Positions 10,205 to 20,843 of a DNA stretch of 22,346 nucleotides are shown here, in pieces. Made by a program: the position numbers and the translations under genes. The notes below the pieces were generated by a model, which was not told the DNA's origin, made no database searches, and saw only the letters and a list, made by a program, of their open reading frames with translations. Position 1 is the first letter of the stretch. Each line of letters opens with the position of its first letter. This stretch comes from Haplomitrium mnioides (lineage: Eukaryota > Marchantiophyta > Haplomitriopsida > Calobryales), in NCBI GenBank assembly GCA_049999725.1, contig JBNGIS010020590.1, forward strand, positions 1-22,346, in the 5' to 3' direction.

Positions 10205-10560
10205 GGTACTTCACTAGTGATCTACTAGCCTATGCACACATGATCTTCAATATTCCATGCGCGCATGAGCTTCAACAGTCCATGTGCGCATGAGCTTCAA
10301 TAGTCTATGCTCGCATGAGCTTCAACAATCCATGCGCGCATAGACTTTAATAGTCCATGTAAGCATAGGACTACGTTGTCCATGCACGTATAGGCTTTAG
10401 TAGTCCTTGCAAGCATAGGACTAAGTTGTCCATGCACATATAGACTTCTAGCTAGCAATCCGACTTGAAGTCTATACGTGCAAGAGCTATAACTGCCCAT
10501 GCACGCATAGACTTTAGAACTCTCGTTTGAAGTCCATGTCTATATGAGTTTCAGCAACCC
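10205..10560. repeat. 25-bp palindromic unit array, outer left arm of FB-B
   Basis: Tandem units with a period of 25 bp: CCATGCGCGCATGAGCTTCA, CCATGTGCGCATGAGCTTCA, CTATGCTCGCATGAGCTTCA, CCATGCGCGCATAGACTTTA, then more diverged units to about 10430 and scattered ones to 10860. The centre of each unit is a TATGCGCGCATA-like palindrome. The minus-strand open frame at 10297-10500 is a translation of this repeat and not a gene. Confidence 0.85.
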
Positions 10561-11228
10561 TAAACGCATAGGCTTTAGGGTTCTAGTTTGGAGTATATTC
10601 GTACATAGGCTTTAGTGCTTTAATTCAGAGTCCATGTGTGCCTACACATACATGTTTGATTAAATATGTTCTTGTTTAGAATCTTGGCGTGTTTTGGCTC
10701 TAGGATTCTAGTTCAAAGTCCATGCGTGCATAGCTTCATTGGTCTTGTTTAGAGTCTAAGCACGCACATGATTTAGGATTCTAGTTCGGAGTCTATGCGT
10801 GCATAGGCTTTACGGCTCTAGTTTGGAGTCTATGCTTGCATAGACTTTGTTAACTACGATGCTCAAAGTCAGGTTCAAAGTACTTACCCTACTGGACATT
10901 TACGTTTTCTTGTAGTTCTTTTCCACCAAAAGATATATGTTTTATTTCATTTTTATGAATTTAGTTTATTCACAATAGTGTCAACTTTTTATAAAATATT
11001 CGAATAACCAAAATGTTTGTTTTTCAAGTTTTTTTCTATAAAGAAATATTTGAAATATAATCTCAATGTAAAATATGCATTTTCTGTTTATAAAAAACGA
11101 TTTTGTTTTCGAAAAGAAGATTTTAGTCGTAAATTTGATGTTTTTGAATGCCAAATCTTCAAAAAAAAAATTTCGACTGCCAAGTGAAACAAGAACTCAG
11201 TAGCGGTTCCTGGTTCAAAGTAGCGGCT
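10560..11228 (+). repeat. Left terminal inverted repeat of FB-B
   Basis: The outer part holds palindromic units (GAGTCTATGCGTGCATAGG near 10790 and GAGTCTATGCTTGCATAGAC near 10827). From about 10850 it is AT-rich unique sequence ending in CGGTTCCTGGTTCAAAGTAG beside the array. Every block has a reverse-complement partner between 17263 and 17960 in mirrored order. Confidence 0.85.
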
Positions 11229-14200
11229 CTTCTACTTTGAATGTTTTGTATGTGTGTTATGCACATGCGATGACATGTTTAGATTTATGTTGACAGAAGA
11301 GCCTTCTTCGATTGTTTAGTATGTGTGCCACGCACATGCAATGACAGGTTTAGATTTATACTGAAAGAAGAACCTACTTTGAATGTTTCGTGTGTGTGCT
11401 ATGCACATGCGATGACAAGTCTAGATTTATGTTGAGATAACAACCTACTTCGAATGTTAAGTATGTGTGAGATTTTTGTTTAGAATAGAGCTTACTTCAA
11501 ATGTTCAGTTTGTGTGCTATGCACATGCGATGACAGGTTTAGATTTATGTTGAGAGAAGAGCCTACTTTGAATGTTTACTATGTGTGCTATGCTCATGCG
11601 ATATTAGGTTTAGATTTATGTTGAGAGAAGAACCTACTTCGGATGTTTACTATGTGTGCTATGCACATGCGATGACAGGTTTAGAGTTAGGTTGAGAGAA
11701 GAGCCTACTTCAAAAGTTTAGTATGTGTGCTATGCACATGCCATGACAGGTTTAGATTTATGTTGAGAAAAGAGCCTACTTTGAATGTTTAGTATGTGTG
11801 CTATGCACATGCCATGACAGGTTTAGATTTATGTTTAGAGAAGAGCCTACTTCAAATGTTTAGTACGTGTGAGATTTTTGTTGAGAGAAGAACCTACTTT
11901 GAATGTTTTGTATGTGTGCTATGCACATGCGATGATAGGTTTAGATTTATGTTGAGAGAAGAGCCTACTTCGAATGTTTAGTATGTGTGCTCTGCACATG
12001 CGATGACAGGTCTAGATTTATGTTAAGAGAAGAGCGTATTCAAATGTTTAGTATGTGTGAGATTTTTGTTGAGAGAAGAGCCTACTTCAAATGTTTAGTA
12101 TGTGTGCTATGCACATGTGATGACATGTTTAGATTTATGTTGAGAGAAGATCCTACTTCGAATGTCAAGTATGTGTTAGATTTTTGTTGAGAGAAAAGCC
12201 TACTTCGAATCTTTAGTATGTGTGCTATGCACATGTGATGATAGGTTTAGATTTCTATTGAGAGAAGAGCCTACTTCAAAAGTTTAGTATGTATGCCATG
12301 TACATGCAATGACAGGTTTAGATTTATACTGAGAGAATAGCCTACTTCGAATGTTTAGTATATGTACTACACACATACGATGATAGGTCGAGATTTATAT
12401 AGAGAGAAGAGCCTACTTCGAATGTTTAATGTGTGTGCTATGCACATGGGATGACACGTTTAGATTTAGTTAAGAGAAGAGCCTACTTTGAATGTTTTGT
12501 ATGTGTGCTCTGCACATGCCATAACAAATTTGGATTTATTTTGAGAGAAGAGCCTACTTCGAATGTTTAGTATATGTGCTATGCGCATGCGATGACAGGT
12601 CTAGATTTATATTGAGAGCAGAGCCTACTTCAAATGTTTAGTATGTGTGAGATTTTTGTTGAGAGAAGACCCTACTTTAAATGTTTAGTACGTGTGCTAT
12701 ACACATGCGATGACAAGTTTAGAATTATGTTGAGAGAAGAGCCTACTTCGAAAGTCAAGTATGTGAGCTATGCACATGCGATAACAAGTTTAGATTTATG
12801 TTAAAAGTAGAGCCTACTTTAAATGTTTAGTATGTGTGTTATGCACATGAGATGAGAGGTTTAGATTTATGTTGAGAGAAGAGCCTACTTCGAATGTTTA
12901 GTATGTGTGCCATGCACATGCAATGACAAGTTTAGATATATAGTGAAAAAAGAGCATATTTCAAATTTTTAGTATGTGTGCTATGCACATGCGATGACAA
13001 GTCTAGATTTATGTTGAGAGAAGAGCGTACTTCGAATGTTTAGTATGTGTGAGATTTTTGTTTATAATAGAGCTTGCTTCAAATGTTTAGTATAAGTGCT
13101 ATGCACATGGGATGACACGTTTAGATTTATGGTAAGATAAGAGCCTACTTTGAATGTTTACTATGTGTTCTGTGCTAATGCGATATTAGGTTTAGATTTA
13201 TGTTGAGAGAAGAGCCTACTTCGGATGTTTACTATGTGTGCTATGCACATGCGATGACCGGTTTAAATTTAGGTTGAGAGAAGAGCCTACTTCAAAAGTT
13301 TAGTATGTGTGCTATGCATATGCCATGATAGGTTTAGATTTATGTTGAGAGAAGAGCCTACTTGGAATGTTTAGTATGTGTGCTATGCACATGCCATGAC
13401 AGGTTTAGATTTATGTTGAGAGAAGAGCCTACTTCAAATGTTTAGTACAAGTGAGAATTTTGTTGAGAGAAGAGCCTACTTCGAATGTTTAGTATGTGTG
13501 TTATGCACATACGATGACAGGTTTAAATTTATGTTGGGACAAGAGCCTACTTCGAATGTTTAGTATATGTGCCATGCACATGCAATGAAAGGTTTAGATA
13601 TATACTGAAAGAAGAGCATACTTCGAATTTTTAGTATGTGTACTATGCACATGCGATAACAGGTCTAGATTTATGTTGAGAGTACAACGTACTTCGAATG
13701 TTTAGTATGTGTGAAATTTTTGTTTAAAATAGAGCTTGCTTTGAATGCTTAGTATAAGTGCTATGCACATGGGATGACAGGTTTAGATTTATGGTAAGAG
13801 AAGAGCCTACTTTGAATGTTTACTATGTGTGTTATGCTCATGCGATATAAGGTTTAGATTTAGGTTGAGAGAAGAGCCTACTTCGGATGTTTACTATGTG
13901 TGCTATGCACATGCAATGACTGGTTTAGATTTAGGTTGAGAGAAGAGCCTACTTCAAAACTTTAGTATGTGTGCTATGCACATGCCATGAGAAGTTTACT
14001 TTTATGTTGAGAGAAGAGCCTACTTCGAATGTTTAGAATGTATGCTATGCACATGCCATAACAGGTTTAGATTTATGTTGAGAGAACAGCCTACTTCAAA
14101 TGTTTAGTACAAGTGATATTTTTGTTGAGAGAAGAGCCTACTTCAAATGTTTAGTATGTGTGTTATGCACATACGATGACAGGTTTAGATTTATGTTGGG

Positions 14201-17200
14201 ACAAGAGCCTACTTCGAATGTTTAGTATGTGTGCCATGCACATGCATTGACAGGTTTAGATTTATACTGAAAGAAGAACCTACTTCGAATGTTTAGTGTG
14301 TGTGCTATGCACATGCTATGACAAGTCTAGATTTATGTTGAGAGAACATCCTACTTCGAATGTTTAGTATGTGTGAGATTTTTGTTTAGATTAGAGCTTA
14401 CTTCGAATATTTAGTATGTGTGCTATGCACATGCGATGAAAGGCTTAGATTTATGTTGAAAGAAGAGCCTACTTTGAATGTTTAGTATGCATGCCATGCA
14501 AATGCAATGACATGTTTAGATATATATTGAAAGAAAGGCATACTTCAAATGTTTAGTATGTGTGCTTTGCACATGCGATGACAAGTCTAGATTTATGTTG
14601 AGAGAAGAGCGTAGTTCAAATTTTTAGTATTTGTGTTATGCACATGAGATGGCAAGTCTAGATTTATGTTGAGAGAAGAGCCTACTTTGAATGTTTAGTA
14701 TGTGTGAGATTTTTGTTTAGAATAGAGCTTGCTTCGAATGTTTAGTATAAGTGCTATGCACATGGGATGACAGGTTTAGATTTATGGTAAGAGAAGAGCC
14801 TACTTTGAATGTTTACTATGTGTGCTATGCTCATGCGATATTAGGTTTAGATTTATGTTGAGAGAAGAGCCTACTTTGGATGTTTACTATTTGTGCTATG
14901 CACATGCGATGACCGGTTTATATTTAGGTTGAGAGAAGAGCCTACTTCAAAAGTTTAGTATGTGTGCTATGCACATGCCATGACAGGTTTAGATTTATGT
15001 TGAGAGAAGAGCCTACTTCGAATGTTTAGTATGTATGCTATGCACATGCCATGACAGGTTTAGATTTATGTTGAGAGAAGAGCCTACTTCAAATGTTTAG
15101 TACAAGTGAGATTTTTGTTGAGAGAAGAGCCTACTTCGAATGTTGAGTATGTGTGCCATGCACATGCATTGACAGGTTTAGATTTATATTGAAAGAAGAA
15201 CCTACTTCGAATGTTTAGTGTATGTGCTATGCACATGCTATGACAAGTCTAGATTTATGTTGAGAGAACAGCCTACTTTGAATGTTTAGTATGTGTGAGA
15301 TTTTTGTTTAGATTAGAACTTACTTTGAATATTTAGTATGTGTGCTATGCACATGCGATGACAGGTTTAATTTTATGTTGAGAGAAGAGTCTACTTCGAA
15401 TGTTTAGTATGTTTGCCATGCAAATGCAATGACAGGTTTAGATATATATTGAAAGAAGAGCATACTTTGAATGTTTAGTATGTGTGCTATGCACATGCAA
15501 TGACAAGTCCACATTTATGTTGAAAGAAGAGCGTACTTCAAATGTTTAGTATTTGTGCTATGCACATGCGATCACAAGTCTAGATTTATGTTGAGAGAAG
15601 AGCCTACTTTGAATGTTTAGTATGTGTGAGATTTTTGTTTAGAATAAAGCTTACTTCGAATGTTTAGTATGTGTGCTATGCACATGCGATGACAGGTTTA
15701 GATTTATGTTGAGAGAAGAGCCTACTTCGAATGTTTAGTATGTGTGTTATGCACATGCGATGACAGGTTTAGATTTATGTTGGGAGAAGAGCCTGCTTTG
15801 AATGTTTAGTATGTGTGCTCTGCACTTGCGATGACAGGTTTAGATTTATAGTTAGAGAAGAGCCTACTTTGAATGCTTACTATGTGTGCTATGCTCATGT
15901 GACAACAGGTTTAGATTTGTGTTGAGAGAAGAGCCTACTTTGAATGTTTAGTATGTGTGCTATGCACATGCGATGACAGGTTTAGATTTAGGTTGAGAGA
16001 AGAGCCTACTTCATAAGTTTAGTGTGTGTGCTATGCACATGCTATGAGAGGTTTAGATTTTTGTTGAGAGAAGAGCCTGCTTCAAAAGTTTGATATGTAG
16101 GGTATGCACATGCCATAACAAGTTTAGATTTATGTTGAGAGAAGAGCTTGCTTTGGATGTTTAGTACGTGTGAGATTTTTGTTGAGAGAAAAGCCTACTT
16201 TGAATATTTGGTATGTGTGCTATGCACAGCCCATGATAGGTTTAGATTTATGTTGAGAGAAGAGCCTACTTTGAATGTTTAGTTCGTGTGAGATTTTTGT
16301 TGAGAGAATTGCCTACTTCGAATGTTTTATATGTGTGCTATGCACATGCGATGACAGGTTTAGATTTCTGTTGAGAGAAGACTGTACTTCAAATGTTTAG
16401 TATGTGTGCTCTGCACATGTGATGACAGGTCTAGATTTATGTCAAGAGAAAAGCCTACTGCAAATGTTTAGTATGTTTGAGATTTTTGTTGAGAGAAGAG
16501 CCTACTTCAAATGTTTAGTATATGTGCTATGCACATGCAATAACACGTTTAGATTTATGTTGAGAGAATAGCCTACTTTGAATGTTCAGTATGTGTGCTA
16601 TGGACATGCGATGACTGGTCTAGATTTATGTTGAGAGAAGAGTCTACTTCAAATTTTTAGTATGTGCGTTATGCATATGCGATGACAGGTTTAGATTTAT
16701 GGTGAGAGAAGAGTGTACTTTGAATGTTTACTATGTGTGCTATGCTCATGCGACAACAGGTTTAGATTTATGTTGAGAGAAGAGCCTACTTTGAATGTTT
16801 AGTATGTGTGCTATGCACATGCGATGACAGGTTTAGAGTTAGGTTGAGAGAAGAGCCTACCTCAAAAGTTTAGGATGTGTGCTATGCACATGCCATGACA
16901 GGTTTAGATTTATGTTGAGAGAAGAGCCTACTTCGAATGTTTGGTATATGTGCTATGCACATGCCGTGAGAGGTTTAGATTTATGTGGAGAGAAGTGCCT
17001 ACTTCGAATTTTTAGTACATGTGACATTTTTGTTGAGAGAAGAGCCTACTTCGAATGTTTTATATGTGTGTTATGCACATGTGATGACATGTTTAGGTTT
17101 ATGTTGAGAGAAGAGTGTGCTTCGAATGTTTAGTATGTGTGCTCTGCACATGTGATGATAGGTCTAGATTTATGTCGAGAGAAGAGCCTACTTCAAATAA

Positions 17201-17262
17201 TTAGTGTGTGTGAGATTTTTGTTGAGAGAAGAGCGTACTTCAAATGGTTAGTATATGTAATG
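11229..17262 (+). repeat. 71-bp satellite array B with higher-order structure
   Basis: About 6.0 kb of the same 71-bp unit as array A, in the same orientation, with about 19 interspersed 47-bp short units (for example near 11468, 11872, 12058, 12645, 13050, 13449, 13710, 14375, 15107, 16170 and 17211). Marker variants repeat at regular distance: a TATAAGTGCTATGCACATGGG unit following a TTTGTTTA..ATAGAGCTTGC unit occurs near 13045, 13706 and 14699. The spacings of about 661 and 993 bp equal 8 long + 2 short and 12 long + 3 short units. Open frames at 11796-12190 and 16879-17133 are repeat translations. Confidence 0.95.
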
Positions 17263-17960
17263 ACCGCTACTTTGAACTAGGAACGGCTACTGAGTTCCTA
17301 TTTCACTTAGGAGTCGAAATTTTGTTTTCGAAGGCTTGTCATTAAAAAACATCAAATTTAAGACTAAAATCTTCTTTTCGAAAACAAATTGTTTTTTATG
17401 AACAAAAATGTATATTTTTCATTTAGATTATATTTCAAATATTTGTTTTGAAATAAAACTTAAAAAACAAACATTTTGGTTATTCGAATATTTTGAAAAA
17501 CTTGACACTATTGTGAATAAATTAAATTCAATAAAAAGGAAATAAAATATATATCTTTTGATAGAAAAAAAGTACAGGAAAACGTAAATGTCTATTGGGG
17601 TAAGGACTTTAAACCTGACTTTGAGCATTATAGCCAACAAAGTCTATGCAAGCATAGACTCCAAACCAGAACCGTAAAGCCCATGCACGCATAGACTCCG
17701 AACAAGAATTCTAAATCCTCTGCGTGCTTTGACTCTGAACAAGAACAACAAAGCCATGCACGCATGGACTTTCAACTAGAATCCTACAGCCAAAACACCC
17801 CAAGCGTCTAAAGAAGAACCCTGCAGCCTATGCAAGTATAGACATTGAACAAGAACCCTTTGACCAATGGGTGCATGGACTCTGAACAACAACCGCACAG
17901 CTTAAGCGCACAAGGAAACCAAACAAGAAGTACAAAGCCTTAATGCGCAAAGACACTAAA
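17263..17960 (-). repeat. Right terminal inverted repeat of FB-B
   Basis: Starts with ACCGCTACTTTGAACTAGGA, the mirror of the left array boundary. It continues through AT-rich sequence that pairs with 10850-11190, then palindromic units (AGTCTATGCAAGCATAGACT at 17641, CCATGCACGCATAGACT near 17680, GCCATGCACGCATGGACTTT near 17753). Units become irregular beyond 17860 and none is visible past about 17975. The minus-strand frame at 17428-17640 is AT-rich repeat sequence and not a gene. Confidence 0.85.
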
Positions 17961-18030
17961 CAATGTGCAAAGACTCCACATTCTTCTGAGATTAGAAATT
18001 GAGTTCAAACCATTCTTGGACTATCAAAAA

Positions 18031-18130
18031 NNNNNNNNNNNNNNNNNNNNNNNNNNNNNNNNNNNNNNNNNNNNNNNNNNNNNNNNNNNNNNNNNNNNNN
18101 NNNNNNNNNNNNNNNNNNNNNNNNNNNNNN
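18031..18130. other. Assembly gap (100 N)
   Basis: Exactly 100 N, a common placeholder for a gap of unknown size. It separates the outer arm of FB-B from the 3' end of the methyltransferase-like pseudogene, so their adjacency is a scaffolding inference and the C-terminus of that gene may be lost in it. Confidence 0.95.
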
Positions 18131-18374
18131 AGACTCTCTCTTCTTCTAGAGGAATTGTCTCATCTAAATCTACTAGCTGAACATCTGCAGCTGCTAGAGA
18201 ATCTTGACGAGACTTTCCAGTCCCCGATATCACTACAAAGTCACGAGAAGCACTTGCAGTACTAGGAGGAACAGGTTCCTTGTGGTACGCAAAAACTATC
18301 TGTGACTCAATCACATCGGATGGCAAGGAAGCCATCTCCAAAACCCTTTGAGGAATATAGATAGACTGATGTCT

Positions 18375-19190
18375 ATCATATTCCACGACGATGAAATTTT
18401 GCATCAGCTTAAGAGCACAAACAAGGCCTATGCCAAACTCAGAGCAAAGATCAAGGATCCAATCTTGCTCTGTTGAGAGATGATCAATGAAAAAGTTATA
18501 CAAAGCCTGCAGTTTCTGATAAACATTCACAAGAGCATCATCTCCTGGATGTTTAAGCTTCGCAGAAACTATAAGACAGCTAAAAACACTCTGCATTGGT
18601 TGCCGAGGAAGTCCGGTTGCAGAAGCAGCTTGCAAGTTGAAATGCCGTATGCTCCTCTTTCCTCCTTTGACCTATAGCCCACCGTCTAGTACTCATGGGC
18701 ATGTGCGATTCTGGGACCACCTGAATGATGTATATTGCTTTTGTCCCTACAAAAAGATAAACAACTATGTCAAATATTGTAACAAAAATGCAAGAGGAAT
18801 AAAAGACAAAGAAATCAAAAAAAATAAAAATAAAAGAAAAACTTACCAGATGTCGTGATCAATTGCACAACAGACTTCAGAAAGGGCATCCTCCACGATG
18901 CCAAATTATTGCAAAGAATGTACAATAACAAATGACCAAAACTCCGAAGTAGTTACTGCCACAAAAGATGATACCATGTCGAAAATGTCATCTTTTGAAA
19001 ATGGCTCCGAATCATCATGCTTACATTTCTTTAGGTTGTAACCGTAAGGAATGTCAGTAATAGCAAATGTGAAACATCGAGGTTTCACAAGGCCCTTCAA
19101 CTGCCTCGCATTAGCATCCCCGTGGACTTGATAGAACGCCACGTTGAGACCGTCCATATAAGATAACAAATCTTCTTCCTCATCTCTCAC
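18375..19190 (-). other. Methyltransferase catalytic region of the pseudogene
   Basis: Motif IV is T-D-I-P-Y-G (19058-19041), a D-P-P-Y variant, after RCFTFAI. Then come strand FWSFVIVHSL, a linker with DKSNIHHSGGPRIAHAHEY crossing the intron at 18747-18846, and KHPGDDALVNVYQKLQAL, in which Q-K-L replaces the Q-K-P of N6/N4 methylases. Last is WILDLCSEFGIGLVCALKL followed by FIVVEYD (18461-18375), equivalent to D-P-F-x-G-S-G-T-T and the E/D that binds SAM. Motif IV before motif I is the beta order known from CcrM-type and phage enzymes. The I in DIPY, the L in QKL and the EFGIG loop suggest that constraint has been lost. Confidence 0.7.
18747..18846 (-). other. Intron, 100 bp, in the methyltransferase-like pseudogene
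   Basis: On the minus strand a GTAAGTTTTT donor follows GACATCTG, and the acceptor is TTTATCTTTTTGTAG before GGACAAAAGC. Joining 18847 to 18746 keeps the frame ...AIDHDIW|DKSNIHHSGGP, so this is a true spliceosomal intron inside the methyltransferase domain and the gene is eukaryotic in structure. Confidence 0.8.
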
Positions 19191-19403
19191 AACTCTTTCT
19201 GTTGTGAGAGATCCAGCCCCACTTTGCTGCCGTGCTTTCCACTCCTTGGCCTTCTAGCAGTGAAGAAGGAAAGCAAGAGGGTAAGAGACCAACGTTGGAG
19301 GCTGGTCTTGTTCTTCAGAGGCTACCTTGACCCCAGACTTCTTTCTCCCCTTCGCAGTTGCAGTAAGTTTCTTGGCGAGCTGCCGTTTGAAAGTTTTGTC
19401 TCC

Positions 19404-19862
19404 CTGAAAAAAATAAAAACAAAAACATTGAAATGTTAAAACCATGTGAGCATGGACTTCTATGCTCATGCACGCATGGACATTGGAGTTCCTGCCCGTG
19501 TGAACTTTGAAGTCCATGCGCGCATGGACTTCCAAGTCCAAGCGTGCAAGGACATCAAAGTCCTTGCACGCCTAGACTTCAAAAGCCAGACGCGCATGGA
19601 CATCGAAGTTCATGCGCGCATAGACTTCAAAAGCCATACGCGCAAGGACTTCGAAGTCCATACGCGCATGGACTTCCAAAGCCATGCGCTAATGGACTTC
19701 GAAGCCATGCGCACTTGGACTTCAAAGTCCATGCGCGCATGGACTTCCAAGCTCAAGACAAATAACAAATGAAATGAGCAAATAACAAATAAAAAATGAA
19801 ATGCAAAGACAAATAACAAACTAAAGATCCAAAGAAAGTAATTACAAAAAGCTTCTCGAAAC
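19404..19862 (-). other. Intron carrying a 24-bp palindrome array
   Basis: The acceptor side is clear: a T-rich tract and TTTTTTTTCAG just before GGAGACAAAACTTTC at 19403. The donor side is uncertain: GTTTCG after 19863 keeps phase 0, while GTAATT near 19843 is a better donor but not in phase. Near the donor side there are AT-rich repeats of CAAATAACAAA on the plus strand (19755-19822). Confidence 0.6.
19443..19755. repeat. 24-bp palindrome array, intronic
   Basis: About 13 tandem units with a 24-bp period. The consensus half is GAAGTCCATGCG followed by its own reverse complement; 19509-19532 is a perfect 24-bp palindrome. Because 24 is a multiple of three and the unit is self-complementary, similar frames stay open on both strands (19446-19772 plus strand, parts of 19254-19541 and 19610-19819 minus strand) with VHARMDFE-type repeats. 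These are repeat translations and not evidence for proteins. Confidence 0.95.
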
Positions 19863-20339
19863 TCAAATAAAAGGAAGACATCTTTGACTCAGAGGGTACT
19901 CCTCTCGAGCCTCTTCCCAAGAATCGCAAAAAACCTCCGAACAAAAACTCTTCACCATCATCGCCAAAACCTTATGTCTCTCCGCCTCTCGAGACATTTC
20001 ATCCATCAAAAGCTCTCTAGCTTCTACACGCTTTAAAACTGATATTTTTACTTTGTCGGAAAGACCCTGAAGAGACCTCCAAGGCATCCACTTCATGTCT
20101 TCCATCCTTAGGGATCCTTTGGCCTTAGGTTTCTAGCCTTTCACGAGGTTCTTCTCCCATATTGAAAAAATGCTCTGCTACAACTCCCAGAGCTCTCCGC
20201 TTCTAAACGCTAGTTGAAACCAATTGTCTTGAGAAGTCACGGTCTTCTCGAGCGTGGACTTTGGTTTGATCTCCAAGGTTTCTAAAACCAGCTTCCTTTT
20301 TAATTTTTGGGATGAAACCATCCCACCTTCGACAAAACA
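19863..20339 (-). other. Linker region of the pseudogene between ParB-like and methyltransferase domains
   Basis: Same frame as the ParB-like segment after the TAG at 20340-20342. It reads CFVEGGMVSSQKLKRKLVLE, then TSQDNWFQLAFRSGELWELL to a TAG at 20178, a short piece to a TAG at 20133, then KAKGSLRMEDMKWMPWRSLQ and a charged helical stretch (RVEARELLMDEMSREAERHK) to the TGA at 19863. No catalytic motif was recognised. The charged stretch could be a coiled coil. Confidence 0.55.
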
Positions 20340-20843
20340 CTAATGCCAATATTCAATCTTTTGAATTGAGGTCATCTCAAGCCGGTACCTCTGGTCGTAA
20401 TTATCATCAATGGCAAAAATTTGAGCCTCTATTGGTGTCAGGCCTACGTACATGTAGTAATTGCAGAGTGACAAGGCGAGATTCTTCGCTCCATATTTCG
20501 TTATCAACAACTGCCTTGCAGCAGCACTGTGATTGCCTCCAGCAATCTCGTAGCTATACTTGTCAGGGTTTCGAATGTCAAACTCTGACTTATCCTTGAG
20601 ACCACACCTCGGGTCTACAACAACAATGAAAAAAGAATGCGCATATTTGTTTGTCAGCATTCTTTGTGCCAACAATTCCACAAAATCCTCGTTGAGTCTC
20701 TGAANNNNNNNNNNCATTCTTTGTGCCAACAATTCCACAAAATCCTCGTTGAGTCTCTGAATTTGGAATGGTCCTCAATTGTCCATTCTAGGCTTTGGCA
20801 AATTCATGTTTTCCAGCCTGATTGTGATTGTTTCCTCACGGAC
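20340..20843 (-). other. ParB/sulfiredoxin-like domain region of the pseudogene
   Basis: Starts with VREETITIRLENMNLPKPRM, where ParB-family domains have a strand and an N-P-R-like motif. It continues with RLNEDFVELLAQRM, a helix like the one before the G-x-H-R box, a FIVVVDP strand, and IAGGNHSAAARQL at about 20546-20508, which matches the family signature (D/G)GxHRxxA with Ser in place of Arg. It ends with YVGLTPIEAQIFAIDDNYDQRYRLEM, like the (L/V)..EA..la...N segment of ParB-like nuclease domains. A TGA at 20775-20777 splits the domain. A 10-N gap with a duplicated 47-bp flank lies inside it. In bacteria this fold binds or cuts nucleotides or DNA; no activity can be claimed here. Confidence 0.65.
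20658..20761. other. 10-N gap with identical 47-bp flanks (unmerged contig ends)
   Basis: Positions 20658-20704 and 20715-20761 are identical over 47 bp on either side of ten N. This is typical of two contig ends that overlap but were not merged. Removing one copy and the N deletes 57 bp, exactly 19 codons, and leaves the ParB-like frame intact. Confidence 0.9.

Larger units (their letters stand above)
10205..17960. mobile_element. Foldback-like element FB-B
   Basis: Complete-looking composite: palindromic 25-bp units (10205-about 10560), left TIR (about 10560-11228), 71-bp satellite array (11229-17262), right TIR (17263-about 17960) with palindromic units at its outer end. The TIRs align as reverse complements over about 670 bp, including unique sequence such as GATGCTCAAAGTCAGGTT, ACATTTACGTTTTC, ATTCGAATAACCAAAATGTTTG and GGGTGTTTTGG/GGCGTGTTTTGG. 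Its TIR sequence is unrelated by eye to the FB-A TIR except for the boundary motif GTTCCTGGTTCAAAGTAGC. No transposase was seen. The outer right end runs close to the 100-N gap, so insertion-site duplications could not be identified. Confidence 0.75.

Noticed and set aside
11796-12190. Frames repeating FVERRAYFECFVCVLCTCDD (also 16879-17133 and 3854-4111)
   Set aside because: They are translations of 71-bp satellite units; mixed 71- and 47-bp units and random stops break them.
17965-18265. Plus-strand frames running through the N gap
   Set aside because: They exist only because N codons are not stops; the minus strand carries the methyltransferase-like frame here.
19446-19772. Long open frames encoding VHARMDFE-type repeats (also 21415-21732 and 10297-10500)
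   Set aside because: They are direct translations of self-complementary palindromic arrays and open on both strands because the unit length is a multiple of three or because it lacks stops; there is no sign of protein-level selection.
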